Shown here: one piece after another, positions 26,252-33,996 of the stretch
Layout of the letters: the number at the start of each line of letters is the position of its first letter
Position numbering within the stretch: position 1 is the first letter of the stretch
Position numbers and translations under genes: made by a program
From: Clostridia bacterium
GTDB taxonomy: Bacteria; Bacillota; Clostridia; Oscillospirales; Acutalibacteraceae
Direction: 5' to 3'
NCBI GenBank assembly: GCA_029226955.1
Contig: JAQXZA010000075.1
Coordinates: 1-51,871 of the forward strand
DNA: 51,871 bases
The notes under the pieces: generated by a model
The model's database searches: none
Seen by the model: only the letters and a program-made list of their open reading frames with translations
What the model was told of the DNA's origin: nothing

Positions 26252-26980
26252 TTATTCATCACTCTTACCGTAATAATAGTAGTAATTATAATTTGAATAT
26301 GAACCGACTGATTTCTGGCTGTAATTACTGAGTATTGCACCAAAAATCTTAATACCGGCATTTTCAAGATTTGTTTTAGTCTTTATTACAAGATTTTTTT
26401 CTGTGGAATTATGTCTTACAACCAGAACAGCACCGTCCATATATTTGCCGAGTACAGTAGCGTCTGTCAGCATTAAAGCAGGAGGCGTATCATATATAAC
26501 ATAGTCATATTCTTTGTCAAGCTGTTCTACAACAGATTTCATCTTCTCACTTGCGAGAAGTTCAGATGGGTTAGGAGGTGAAATACCGGCAAGAAGAATA
26601 CTCATAGATGTTCCGCTTACTTTTCTGATTGCCTTAGGAATATCAATTTCACCTTTCAGGATATTTGTAAGACCCTGAGTATTACGTTTTGAGTCTATAA
26701 ATCTGTGAAGACTTGGTCGTCTTAAATCGCACTCAACAAGGCATACATTTTTATCATAACCCGAAAGAGTCATTGCAAGGTTTACAGAACAGTTTGTTTT
26801 GCCTTCGTCAGCCAGTGTTGAAGTTACCATAATATTTTTGCACTGCTGTGCAACAGAAATAAACTCAATATTTGTACAAAGCATTTTATATGCTTCAACA
26901 TACTGAAAAGGAGCATTTTCATCAGCAACGCTGAACAATTCTTTTACAGTCGGTTTATTTTTACGTTTAAAAAGGTTCAT
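26252..26980 (-). CDS. Bacterial tyrosine kinase (BY-kinase, CpsD/CapB family)
   Basis: The 242-residue protein is the free cytoplasmic kinase half of the Wzz/kinase pair. It has Walker A TSTLADEGKTN (about residues 53-63), Walker A' LVECDLRRPS (about 81-90) and Walker B DYVIYDTPP. The tail carries a tyrosine cluster with several consecutive Tyr for autophosphorylation. It needs the cytoplasmic tail of the Wzz protein as activator; the genes overlap by 4 bases (ATGA). Confidence 0.92.
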   Translation of the reverse strand: MNLFKRKNKPTVKELFSVADENAPFQYVEAYKMLCTNIEFISVAQQCKNIMVTSTLADEGKTNCSVNLAMTLSGYDKNVCLVECDLRRPSLHRFIDSKRNTQGLTNILKGEIDIPKAIRKVSGTSMSILLAGISPPNPSELLASEKMKSVVEQLDKEYDYVIYDTPPALMLTDATVLGKYMDGAVLVVRHNSTEKNLVIKTKTNLENAGIKIFGAILSNYSQKSVGSYSNYNYYYYYGKSDE

Positions 26981-27681
26981 TTATTAAACTCCTTTACATC
27001 AACATTAGGAATAACTCCAAGCAGAGGAATGTTCAAAGTATTAACAATATCTTCCTCGGACTTAAACGTGTTATTAAAGAGTTCCTTGATAATAACTACG
27101 GCAAGCATAAGTACAAGTCCGATAACAGCACCGATAAGAGCATTTTTAGTTGTATTAGGACTTACAGGATTTCCGTTGTTTGCTATCTTAGCTTCACTTA
27201 TAACCTTAACCGAACCTGCCTCAACCTTATCTGCTAAGATAGGCGGTGCTATTTTGACAATATCCGCAATAATTTTATTTGCGAAATTTGCGTCTGTATG
27301 CTGCATTGATATTTCAATAACCTGTGTTGAATTAACGGCTGAAACAGAAATTGCATTACTAAGCTGTACGTAAGTCATATTCAGTTTAAGGTCATCAATA
27401 ACCTTTTGAATAACCGTATCAGACTTGATTATGATTGCATATACATCAGCCAGATTCTGTGCAGCAGTAATTTCATTTTGGTTGATTGTGGTTGAGTTAT
27501 TTGCCTTATTGTTTACAATAAGAGTTGCACTCGCCTTATACTGTTTCGGAATAAAAAATTTTGTTCCTAAAAACGCTGTCACTCCGAATACCACTGCTAC
27601 AAGAATTATCGGTATAATATTCTTTTTTATCGCAGCAAAAATAACTCTGAGGTCAATTTCCGTTTCTTTTTTATCTTCCAT
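26977..27681 (-). CDS. Wzz/CpsC-type chain length regulator
   Basis: The 234-residue membrane protein has a first helix at about residues 21-42 (IIPIILVAVVFGVTAFLG) and a second near 183-203, with a mainly extracytoplasmic domain between. The short cytoplasmic tail should activate the BY-kinase. It is the first gene of the head operon. The frame extends to 27729, but that would overlap the -10 box; the ATG at 27681 has AAGGGG 8 bases upstream. Confidence 0.9.
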   Translation of the reverse strand: MEDKKETEIDLRVIFAAIKKNIIPIILVAVVFGVTAFLGTKFFIPKQYKASATLIVNNKANNSTTINQNEITAAQNLADVYAIIIKSDTVIQKVIDDLKLNMTYVQLSNAISVSAVNSTQVIEISMQHTDANFANKIIADIVKIAPPILADKVEAGSVKVISEAKIANNGNPVSPNTTKNALIGAVIGLVLMLAVVIIKELFNNTFKSEEDIVNTLNIPLLGVIPNVDVKEFNK

Positions 27682-27728
27682 AATATGTCCCCTTAATTCA
27701 ATATTGATAAGTTTTGTATTATGGTACA

Positions 27729-27757
27729 ATTATACACACTTCAATTTAACGTGTCAA
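27729..27757 (-). promoter_or_regulatory. Sigma-A promoter of the EPS head operon
   Basis: On the minus strand TTGACA (27752-27757), a 17-base spacer and TATAAT (27729-27734) make a perfect consensus promoter about 48 bases upstream of the wzz start. The layout is the same as at 1271-1299. Confidence 0.88.
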
Positions 27758-28271
27758 TAACGCACTAAAAAATTTGCTGGTTTTTGTAGCACTGTACAAA
27801 AAGAGCCAAGACACTATCATTTTATTTATCATAAAGGATATATTTTTACAATAATATGACATTGTAATATTAACCTAAATCAATTCTGAAACAAATATTT
27901 TTATTGGTTTCTGTCGGCTTCGGCTTATTTATCAGAGTGATTTTTGAACAGCCTATACATTATATATGTATATGGAAGAACCTTTCAGGTATCTTTCCAC
28001 TTTTTATAATAAACTGCCGACCTCATTTCCTGAGTTATTTACCTATCAGAACACAACATTATACAATAATATGAATTTTTGCTATATTATACAAAACATA
28101 GTTTCTTTAAAAGCCATAATTTAACAAGCAAATACAAATTCAAAGGAACATTTATTATACATAATAATACTATTATGCTTTTTTAGAGAATTTAAGATAC
28201 ATTTTTTATATGATTTTATTGTCAAATTTAACATTAAGAAAAAACATCTTACAAAAAAGTGAAAAAAAGGA
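27758..28271. other. Long divergent intergenic region
   Basis: About 510 bases separate the EPS promoter from the promoter of the plus-strand surface protein. It holds the palindrome at 27781-27802, a block ATCATAAAGGATAT (about 27827) shared with the left copy near 1368, and two TATTATACAA-type words (28058-28066 and 28085-28094) like those near loaP. No gene is seen. The length suggests several regulator sites. Confidence 0.5.
27781..27802. promoter_or_regulatory. Palindromic operator candidate, right copy
   Basis: TTTTTGTA and TACAAAAA arms enclose GCACTG, 23-24 bases upstream of the -35 box of the EPS head operon. The left copy at 1322-1343 keeps both arms exactly. Conservation of arms and distance at two promoters supports a real protein-binding site. 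Confidence 0.65.
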
Positions 28272-28300
28272 TTGACAAAAGTTATTACTGATAGTATAAT
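28272..28300 (+). promoter_or_regulatory. Sigma-A promoter of the sortase operon
   Basis: TTGACA (28272-28277), a 17-base spacer and TATAAT (28295-28300) form a perfect consensus promoter, about 57 bases before the first start codon. Confidence 0.88.
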
Positions 28301-28363
28301 AAAGAAAATTCCAAAGTCAATAAAAAATATTTTAATTCAGCTTTGGGGAAAGGAAGTAATTTT

Positions 28364-29047
28364 ATGAAAAGAATGCTCAAAGTTCTTTCAGTTGGTTTGC
28401 TTTCAGCTGCCGTTGCAGTATCAGCTTCATCAGTTGCTTTTGCAGCAGGTATCAATGACGCTGAACAGAAGATTCTTGATGAACTTAACACAACTGTAAC
28501 AATGAAAGGTGTTGAAAAGTCTCTTCCTGTTGAGTATATCAATCAGGCAGAAAGCTACTTCAATACTGTTGATATTACAGATGAACAGGCAAACCAGGTA
28601 ATTTCAGGCATTGAAGATGCAAAGGCTTATCTCACAAGCACAGGTGCAAGCAGTTTCAGTACTCTTACATCTGCTCAGGTAGATACTTTCGTATCAAAGT
28701 GCCAGAGTGCTGTTGCACCAGTAAATCTTACACTGTCATACACAAAGTCAAACAATACTGTAAGCATTGTTGATAGTAACAGTCAGGTAGTATTTACTGC
28801 TACTGTACCGGCTATTACAGGTGGTACAACAGGCGGTACAACAGGCGGTACAACAGGTGGTACAACAGGCGGCACAACAGGTGGTACAACAGGTGGTACA
28901 ACCGACCCTATCAAGACAACAGGTGCTGGCTTTAACATTCCGGGTGTTACAGTTGTTGCTGGTGTAGGTATCCTTCTTGTTTCTGCAGCAGGGGTTTATC
29001 TCTTTAAATCCTCAAAAAAGGAAACAACTTCAGATGCTAAGGCATAA
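28364..29047 (+). CDS. Secreted membrane-tethered protein with TGG-rich linker, sortase substrate candidate
   Basis: This 227-residue protein has a signal peptide ending AFAA (about residue 28), a folded domain of about 125 residues that I do not recognise, a linker of seven threonine-glycine units (GGTT repeats) and a C-terminal sorting-like region. That region has PIKTTGAG, a hydrophobic helix and the basic tail KSSKK. The motif is not a standard LPxTG but sits where one would be. The sortase gene overlaps its 3' end by 14 bases, so the two are surely coupled. AAAGGAAG precedes the ATG. Confidence 0.8.
   Translation: MKRMLKVLSVGLLSAAVAVSASSVAFAAGINDAEQKILDELNTTVTMKGVEKSLPVEYINQAESYFNTVDITDEQANQVISGIEDAKAYLTSTGASSFSTLTSAQVDTFVSKCQSAVAPVNLTLSYTKSNNTVSIVDSNSQVVFTATVPAITGGTTGGTTGGTTGGTTGGTTGGTTGGTTDPIKTTGAGFNIPGVTVVAGVGILLVSAAGVYLFKSSKKETTSDAKA
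28820..28903 (+). repeat. Seven 12-bp tandem repeats (TG-rich linker)
   Basis: Seven copies of a 12-base unit close to GGTGGTACAACA encode Gly-Gly-Thr-Thr. Copies differ only at third bases (GGC or GGT), so the repeat number could change by slippage and alter the linker length. Confidence 0.9.
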
Positions 29048-29738
29048 TAATTCCGAGCATCACTCACTCAATGGGAAGAATTTTATAATTCTTCCCATTA
29101 TCTTTTGTATAATAATTTATTTGTTATGTTTTGCTGTTTTTGCACCGTCATTATCAACACTGTCTTCTTTGAGCAGTTTTTTCTTTTCTGATAATCCAAA
29201 AGATTTTTCAGAGGAATATAATAATATATTTGTTCCTGTTAGTGAAAATCCTGCCCCTGAAAACAACAAAAGCAATCAAAAAGAAACAGTAAAAATCTCG
29301 GACATAACATTTCCAAAATACGGTGAGCAGTTCGGTGAACTTATTATTGAAGACTGTCAGATAAACAACAAGCTGTTCTTTGGCGACAATGATATAGCGT
29401 TAAACAATGGTGTCGGAATATATAATGGGAGTGCAATTCCCGGATACGGAAAAACCATTCTTGTGGCAGGTCACAACAATACATATTTCAACGGTCTTAA
29501 ATACGCTAAAAAGGGACAAAAGGTAAAGATGCGTACAAGTTACGGAAACTATACATATGAAATAACAGACATTAAAGTCAGGAAGGCTACGGACAGAACA
29601 GCCTATGACCTTGCTGCAAATTATGAAAATCTGATTATGTACACGTGTTATCCTTTTGATGAATTAGGACTCACTCCGGACAGATGCTTTGTATATGCAA
29701 AGTTTGTTTCCGGCCCTGAAATAGATAAAAATAATTAG
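29034..29738 (+). CDS. Class D-like sortase
   Basis: The 234-residue protein has one N-terminal membrane helix (about residues 14-37) and a sortase barrel with His147 in VAGHNN, Cys205 in MYTCYPF and Arg217 in PDRCFVY, the complete catalytic triad. It cleaves a C-terminal sorting signal and joins the protein to the cell wall. The ATG at 29034 has AAAGGAAA about 10 bases upstream; a longer frame from 28977 lies wholly inside the preceding gene and is less likely. Likely substrates are the upstream protein and the SPETGD protein at 31052-33757. Confidence 0.85.
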   Translation: MLRHNNSEHHSLNGKNFIILPIIFCIIIYLLCFAVFAPSLSTLSSLSSFFFSDNPKDFSEEYNNIFVPVSENPAPENNKSNQKETVKISDITFPKYGEQFGELIIEDCQINNKLFFGDNDIALNNGVGIYNGSAIPGYGKTILVAGHNNTYFNGLKYAKKGQKVKMRTSYGNYTYEITDIKVRKATDRTAYDLAANYENLIMYTCYPFDELGLTPDRCFVYAKFVSGPEIDKNN

Positions 29739-29753
29739 CGGTGAGGTATCTTT

Positions 29754-30611
29754 ATGTCTGAACACAAACATAGTTCAAGGCTCAGAGCCTTTGTATATTC
29801 ATTTCTTTCCTTTATGCTGACGTTGGTTCTGTTTCTGTTTTCGATAAGTATTGTTGTGGAATGTACTGTTTTTTCAAAAGAATATATGATAAATGTTATG
29901 AGTTCAAACGGCTACTATTTAATGGTAGAGGACGAACTTATCAGCAGTATGAAAAGTCTTGGCAACGCAAGCGGTCTTAAAGAAGAATTTTCAGAAAAGT
30001 TTGTCAAAAGTCTTGATGTTCAAAGCAATATCAATGATTATATCTCTGCTTTTTACTCCGGTGATTCAACCCTTGTTAAAACAACATCTTTCAAGCAGCA
30101 GTTATATGATGCCCTTGATAAATATATCGCTGAAAATAATATCGACAAAAAAACTGTTTCAAACGAAAACCTTGATTATTTTGTTGATAACGCAACTGAA
30201 GTTTATGTCACTGAAATATCAATTCCATTCTTTTCAGCCATTGCAAACTATATTTACAAAGCACAGACGCCTTTCCTTATGATAACCATTGGACTTGGTG
30301 TAACCGCATTGATTTTAATTGCCATAATATTTTTTACAAACAAATTCAAGCACAGGAAATGCCGATATATAAGCTATGGCTTTATCGGTGCTTTTATCAC
30401 TGTTGCAATAATACCAGCAGTAATTCAGATTTCAGATAAAATCTCAAAAATCAATCTGAATACCCGTTCCCTTTACAATCTTTTTGTAAACTACACAAAC
30501 GGACTTGTAAATGGTTTATGGATTTGCTCTTTGGCTTTTCTGCTTATATCCGTCGTTACATTTGTTCTTTATATTAAATATTATAAAAGAGCAACGTCAC
30601 ATAATCATTGA
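29754..30611 (+). CDS. Four-helix membrane protein of the sortase operon, unknown function
   Basis: I do not recognise this 285-residue protein. It has a hydrophobic helix at about residues 15-37, an extracytoplasmic domain of about 130 residues rich in Ser, Asp and Lys, then three helices near 170-195, 205-225 and 250-275, and a basic tail. It starts 15 bases after the sortase with GGTGAGG upstream, so it is part of the same transcript. It could help the sortase or the surface protein, but that is only context. Confidence 0.7.
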   Translation: MSEHKHSSRLRAFVYSFLSFMLTLVLFLFSISIVVECTVFSKEYMINVMSSNGYYLMVEDELISSMKSLGNASGLKEEFSEKFVKSLDVQSNINDYISAFYSGDSTLVKTTSFKQQLYDALDKYIAENNIDKKTVSNENLDYFVDNATEVYVTEISIPFFSAIANYIYKAQTPFLMITIGLGVTALILIAIIFFTNKFKHRKCRYISYGFIGAFITVAIIPAVIQISDKISKINLNTRSLYNLFVNYTNGLVNGLWICSLAFLLISVVTFVLYIKYYKRATSHNH

Positions 30612-30639
30612 ACAAAAATATAATTTATTGAACATAAGA

Positions 30640-30674
30640 AACCCCGGAATCCGAATTAAACGGATTTCGGGGTT
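30640..30674. terminator. Bidirectional terminator of the sortase operon
   Basis: AACCCCGGAATCCG pairs with CGGATTTCGGGGTT (one G-U) around a 7-base loop and is followed by TTTTA on the plus strand. A-rich bases on the left make it also usable for the 40-residue gene on the other strand. Confidence 0.88.
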
Positions 30675-30687
30675 TTAAATATATTAA

Positions 30688-30810
30688 TTATACGCTACAA
30701 ATTTGATTTACAACATCATATATCTGAGAGGCACTTGCCCTTTCTGCAAACACTGATTTTATTATTTTGCTTACATACAAAGCCTTTTTCTGTGTATCAT
30801 TCAATTCCAT
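30688..30810 (-). CDS. 40-residue small protein, unknown function
   Basis: A short frame starting MELNDTQKKALYVSK encodes 40 residues, predicted amphipathic and mostly helical with one Cys near the end. It has AGGAG 10 bases before the ATG, a promoter with TTGAAA, 17 bases and TATAAT at 30879-30907, and a terminator just past its stop. These signals together support a real gene although it is very short. I know no family for it. Confidence 0.6.
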   Translation of the reverse strand: MELNDTQKKALYVSKIIKSVFAERASASQIYDVVNQICSV

Positions 30811-30878
30811 AACAAAAAATCTCCTGAGCAGATTTTGCTGAATTTAAAATTTCCACAAATTGTGAATTGTCTGTATAT

Positions 30879-30907
30879 ATTATATTACATATATTCTCAC
30901 ATTTCAA
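30879..30907 (-). promoter_or_regulatory. Promoter of the 40-residue gene
   Basis: On the minus strand TTGAAA (30902-30907), a 17-base spacer and TATAAT (30879-30884) give a 5' untranslated region of about 60 bases before the small protein start. Confidence 0.65.
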
Positions 30908-30973
30908 CAATAAATCTGTTAATTTTTGTATTATAATTGCACAAATTTATTATCAGTTTTTGTCTTAAATAAA

Positions 30974-31010
30974 AAATCAGGTGACAACTTGACTACTGCC
31001 ACCTGATTTC
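30974..31010 (-). terminator. Terminator of the VWA/metzincin gene
   Basis: On the minus strand AAATCAGGTG and CACCTGATTT form a 10-base stem followed by TTTT, about 45 bases after the gene's stop. Confidence 0.85.
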
Positions 31011-31051
31011 TATTTTTGGGAACTTTTTAAATTACAAACAAAGAATCTTAT

Positions 31052-33757
31052 TTAATTTTTCTTTATGTTGCTATTTTGTTTTTTATAATGCTTTTTAGAG
31101 AATATGATTATCATAGACGAAACAGCAAGCATTATAAATATTATTAAAACTATAGATGAATCACCTGTTTCAGGAGAATTTGTATCAGAATTATTGCTTG
31201 GTTCGTAACTTGGTTCGTAGCTTGGATCATTGCTTGGATCATCACTTGGCACGTCGCTTGGATCATCACTCGGATCGTCACTTGGATCATCACTCGGATC
31301 GTCGCTTGGATCATCACTTGGATCATCACTTGGATCAATTACATCTATCATAGCAAAATAGGTATTGTTATTTAAATTTATGGTTATATATGCACTACCA
31401 TTTGCTCTTGCTACAATTTCAGTATCATTAATTTCAACAATCTTACTATTAGAGGTTGTACAAGAAACAACAGAATTTGATGGGAGATTTTCTTTATCTC
31501 CCACATTCATTGTAATCTTTTCAGGAGCAACAACATTGATTTTACCATTTTGAGTAACAGTTTTACCATTGGCGAGAATCATTTTATAAGTGACATCATA
31601 CTCTCCTACATTAAGGTTATCTCGTATAGGAATATTAATTTTTACTCCATCTTCATTAACAATAATATTATTAGAGTATTCAGAAGCAAGAACATTAGAA
31701 TTTATTACTATATTCACTTCTGTTTTTTCAGGATACATATTTGATATATCCACAGTAATATTTTGATCAGATAATTCGCTGCATACTGTTTTAGAATCAA
31801 CATTTTCAAATTCACAATCACCAGGATCACCTAATAAACCAAGTTCAAAAGCTTGATCAACTGAAAGTTCATCAAGTTCATGATCTAATTCTGGCTTCTC
31901 GATTAACTTTGAAATTTTATCAAGACTAAATTCCTCACCATTGCCACCGATTAAACCACCATTAAATTTTAAATTGTTCCACTCATTAATTGTAGCTGTC
32001 AAAGTGTCAAATATAGGATTTCCATATTTATCTTTATCATCATTTAAATTATATTTAATGTCATTTTCTATTGTACCATTGTTATTAAAGTCAATAGGCT
32101 GTCTTGCAATATCGGAATCCTTCATACTATCATAAGACCAAAATAAAAATTTATTCTTTACTGGAATCCTAATTGTTAATCCTTTTCCATCAGTAACACC
32201 TTCCGGATCGATTCCACGAGACTCATCTATATGATTTTCATCGATTTCAGGAAGATCAAAATCCTGATAATCCGAAATATAATCACCAAAAACAGTTTTT
32301 AAACCACTGAATTGATAATTATAATTCATGATACTCAAATGATTAGGCTTGTGATTAACATGGTTGTTTGTAACTTTGCTTGTTGATGTATCTTTATAAA
32401 GTCCTCCATGTGACAAACCAAGGGTGTGTCCTAATTCATGCATAATAGTACCAGCAAGTGCGGTGTCGTAATTACTTTTACTTCCGTCTATGCAATCACT
32501 TGCAACAATAAAAAATTGTCCCGGTAAATTTTCAGCAATGCCTGAACTTCTATTGCCGTTTCCTGCATCATACTGATTAACAAATAAACAATATCTGAAT
32601 GTAGTCCATCTGGCTCTTGTGAAATTCTCCATAGCAAGCTGATTCCAATTTTCATAATTACTTCCTAAATTAAAAGTTTCTTGATACGGAAGTGCACTTG
32701 CTCCAGACAGACTACCCCAAGTTTCTCCTGTATCATAATTCATAATAGAATCAGGTCCTGCATCTATATGAACTTTTATGCCATGACTATTAAATTTATC
32801 ATAAACTTTTTTTAGTGCGGATGGTGTAGGAGATGTATTTTTCTTATTTATCTTTTTGTGAATCCACAGCAAATTAAAATCATCACCTTCGTATTCCATC
32901 CAATCCGCTTCAATAAAAATATCAGGTATATTAGGATCAGCACCCATACGAGGAAGATCAACAAAAACTCCATCTATCGTAACACCGTTTGTTTCCCATT
33001 CATCCGGAAGTCCATCTCCATCAGAATCAACTACACGATCTACAACCCATGTAGCAACTTCTTGCATAAGTTTGTAATAATCATGACTGTTTATGTCAAT
33101 AAATATTCCGCCTGTAAGTGTATATAATGTTTCATATCTTTTTTCAAAATTTTTATGACCTACTACAGTTGTATTAATGTTATATAACCTATTGATACGT
33201 ACTATTTCGCTCAAATCTGGAACAAGATCCGGATTAGATGGACTATCAGAGCTTTCCTTATAATCAGCATCGGTTAATAAAAACATAAATGTTTTACGTT
33301 CATCATTTTTCCATTCATCCCATGTTTTTAAATCCGTTAATGCTTTTCCAATCGCCTCTGTTGGAGTTTCTGGAAGGTCTCCGCCTCCATCAACTTTTAT
33401 GGAGTTAAAAACTTCAATAACTTTATCCACATTATTAGTCCAATATGATCCATCAAAATCATGTATAACTGTTGATTTTTCTCCGTCATCTGGATCTGTG
33501 ACATCTTTAAAATCCAAAACAGCCATACGAAGATTTATTCCTTTGTCAGATAAGCTTTTTACAAACTCTGTAAGATTTTTCTTAACACCGTTTATATAAT
33601 CACCCATAGAACCAGTAGAGTCAATAACAAAAACAAAATCCGCATCTGCTGGTTGTGATGCAGATACTGACATAAACGAACTAGTAAATGCTCCCATGAT
33701 TATAACTAACGATAATAAGATGTTAAAAAACATACGAATTTTTTTTGTCTTTTTCAT
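31052..33757 (-). CDS. Wall-anchored VWA-domain metzincin protease
   Basis: This 901-residue protein has a signal peptide (about 1-33), a von Willebrand A domain with the MIDAS motif DSTGS (46-50) and a calcium-binding DSDGDGLPDEWE linker (about residue 245). A zinc-protease site HELGHTLGLSHGG starts at about residue 441 with a later Met-turn MNYNY. Two beta-rich domains follow, then a Pro-Ser-Asp-Asp repeat stalk, a sorting signal SPETGD, a hydrophobic helix and a Lys-rich tail. It should be a surface protease that binds a ligand through its VWA domain; the neighbouring sortase may anchor it. GAGGTGAT lies before the ATG. Confidence 0.85.
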   Translation of the reverse strand: MKKTKKIRMFFNILLSLVIIMGAFTSSFMSVSASQPADADFVFVIDSTGSMGDYINGVKKNLTEFVKSLSDKGINLRMAVLDFKDVTDPDDGEKSTVIHDFDGSYWTNNVDKVIEVFNSIKVDGGGDLPETPTEAIGKALTDLKTWDEWKNDERKTFMFLLTDADYKESSDSPSNPDLVPDLSEIVRINRLYNINTTVVGHKNFEKRYETLYTLTGGIFIDINSHDYYKLMQEVATWVVDRVVDSDGDGLPDEWETNGVTIDGVFVDLPRMGADPNIPDIFIEADWMEYEGDDFNLLWIHKKINKKNTSPTPSALKKVYDKFNSHGIKVHIDAGPDSIMNYDTGETWGSLSGASALPYQETFNLGSNYENWNQLAMENFTRARWTTFRYCLFVNQYDAGNGNRSSGIAENLPGQFFIVASDCIDGSKSNYDTALAGTIMHELGHTLGLSHGGLYKDTSTSKVTNNHVNHKPNHLSIMNYNYQFSGLKTVFGDYISDYQDFDLPEIDENHIDESRGIDPEGVTDGKGLTIRIPVKNKFLFWSYDSMKDSDIARQPIDFNNNGTIENDIKYNLNDDKDKYGNPIFDTLTATINEWNNLKFNGGLIGGNGEEFSLDKISKLIEKPELDHELDELSVDQAFELGLLGDPGDCEFENVDSKTVCSELSDQNITVDISNMYPEKTEVNIVINSNVLASEYSNNIIVNEDGVKINIPIRDNLNVGEYDVTYKMILANGKTVTQNGKINVVAPEKITMNVGDKENLPSNSVVSCTTSNSKIVEINDTEIVARANGSAYITINLNNNTYFAMIDVIDPSDDPSDDPSDDPSDDPSDDPSDDPSDVPSDDPSNDPSYEPSYEPSNNSDTNSPETGDSSIVLIIFIMLAVSSMIIIFSKKHYKKQNSNIKKN
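31195..31338 (-). repeat. 12-bp tandem repeats encoding PSDD stalk
   Basis: About twelve 12-base units encode Pro-Ser-Asp-Asp with variants (PSDV, PSND, PSYE). The stalk spans the cell wall between the protease and the SPETG anchor. Unit number could vary between strains. Confidence 0.85.
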
Positions 33758-33825
33758 AATCAATAATCACCTCATAAATCACTAAAATTAATATTTATTA
33801 TTTGAACCTATTAGAATTTATCAAA

Positions 33826-33835
33826 CCACCTCCTT
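33826..33835 (-). promoter_or_regulatory. Orphan consensus Shine-Dalgarno in VWA gene leader
   Basis: The minus strand reads AAGGAGGTG about 70 bases before the true ATG and its own ribosome site. No reading frame of useful length follows (a TTG start would give 8 codons). It may be a ribosome standby site or a leader peptide. Confidence 0.35.
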
Positions 33836-33875
33836 GAATTGTTTGTTTATTTTATCTATCACCTTCTTTCCGTGC

Positions 33876-33904
33876 AGTTTACAGGATTTTCACAAAATCA
33901 ACAA
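33876..33904 (-). promoter_or_regulatory. Promoter candidate of the VWA/metzincin gene
   Basis: On the minus strand TTGTTG (33899-33904), a 17-base spacer and TAAACT (33876-33881). Both hexamers are imperfect. It would give a leader of about 115 bases that includes the orphan ribosome site. Confidence 0.35.
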
Positions 33905-33957
33905 AATATTTTGAATAAAACCCAAAATACCATTGTCGAATTTGTAATATATATCAT

Positions 33958-33996
33958 AAATATTGAGTAATACTTATTCAGCATTTCTCAATATTT
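33958..33996 (-). terminator. Weak terminator candidate after the Crp/Fnr-type gene
   Basis: AAATATTGAG and CTCAATATTT are perfect 10-base arms with a 19-base loop overlapping the stop codon. The stem is AT-rich and no long T run follows, so it is uncertain. Confidence 0.3.

Noticed and set aside
28820-28903. Short regular repeats that could be taken for a CRISPR array
   Set aside because: Units are 12 bases with no spacers and encode Gly-Gly-Thr-Thr in frame.
31195-31338. Regular repeats on both strands with open frames
   Set aside because: They are the coding repeats of the PSDD stalk; frames on the other strand are shadows without ribosome sites.
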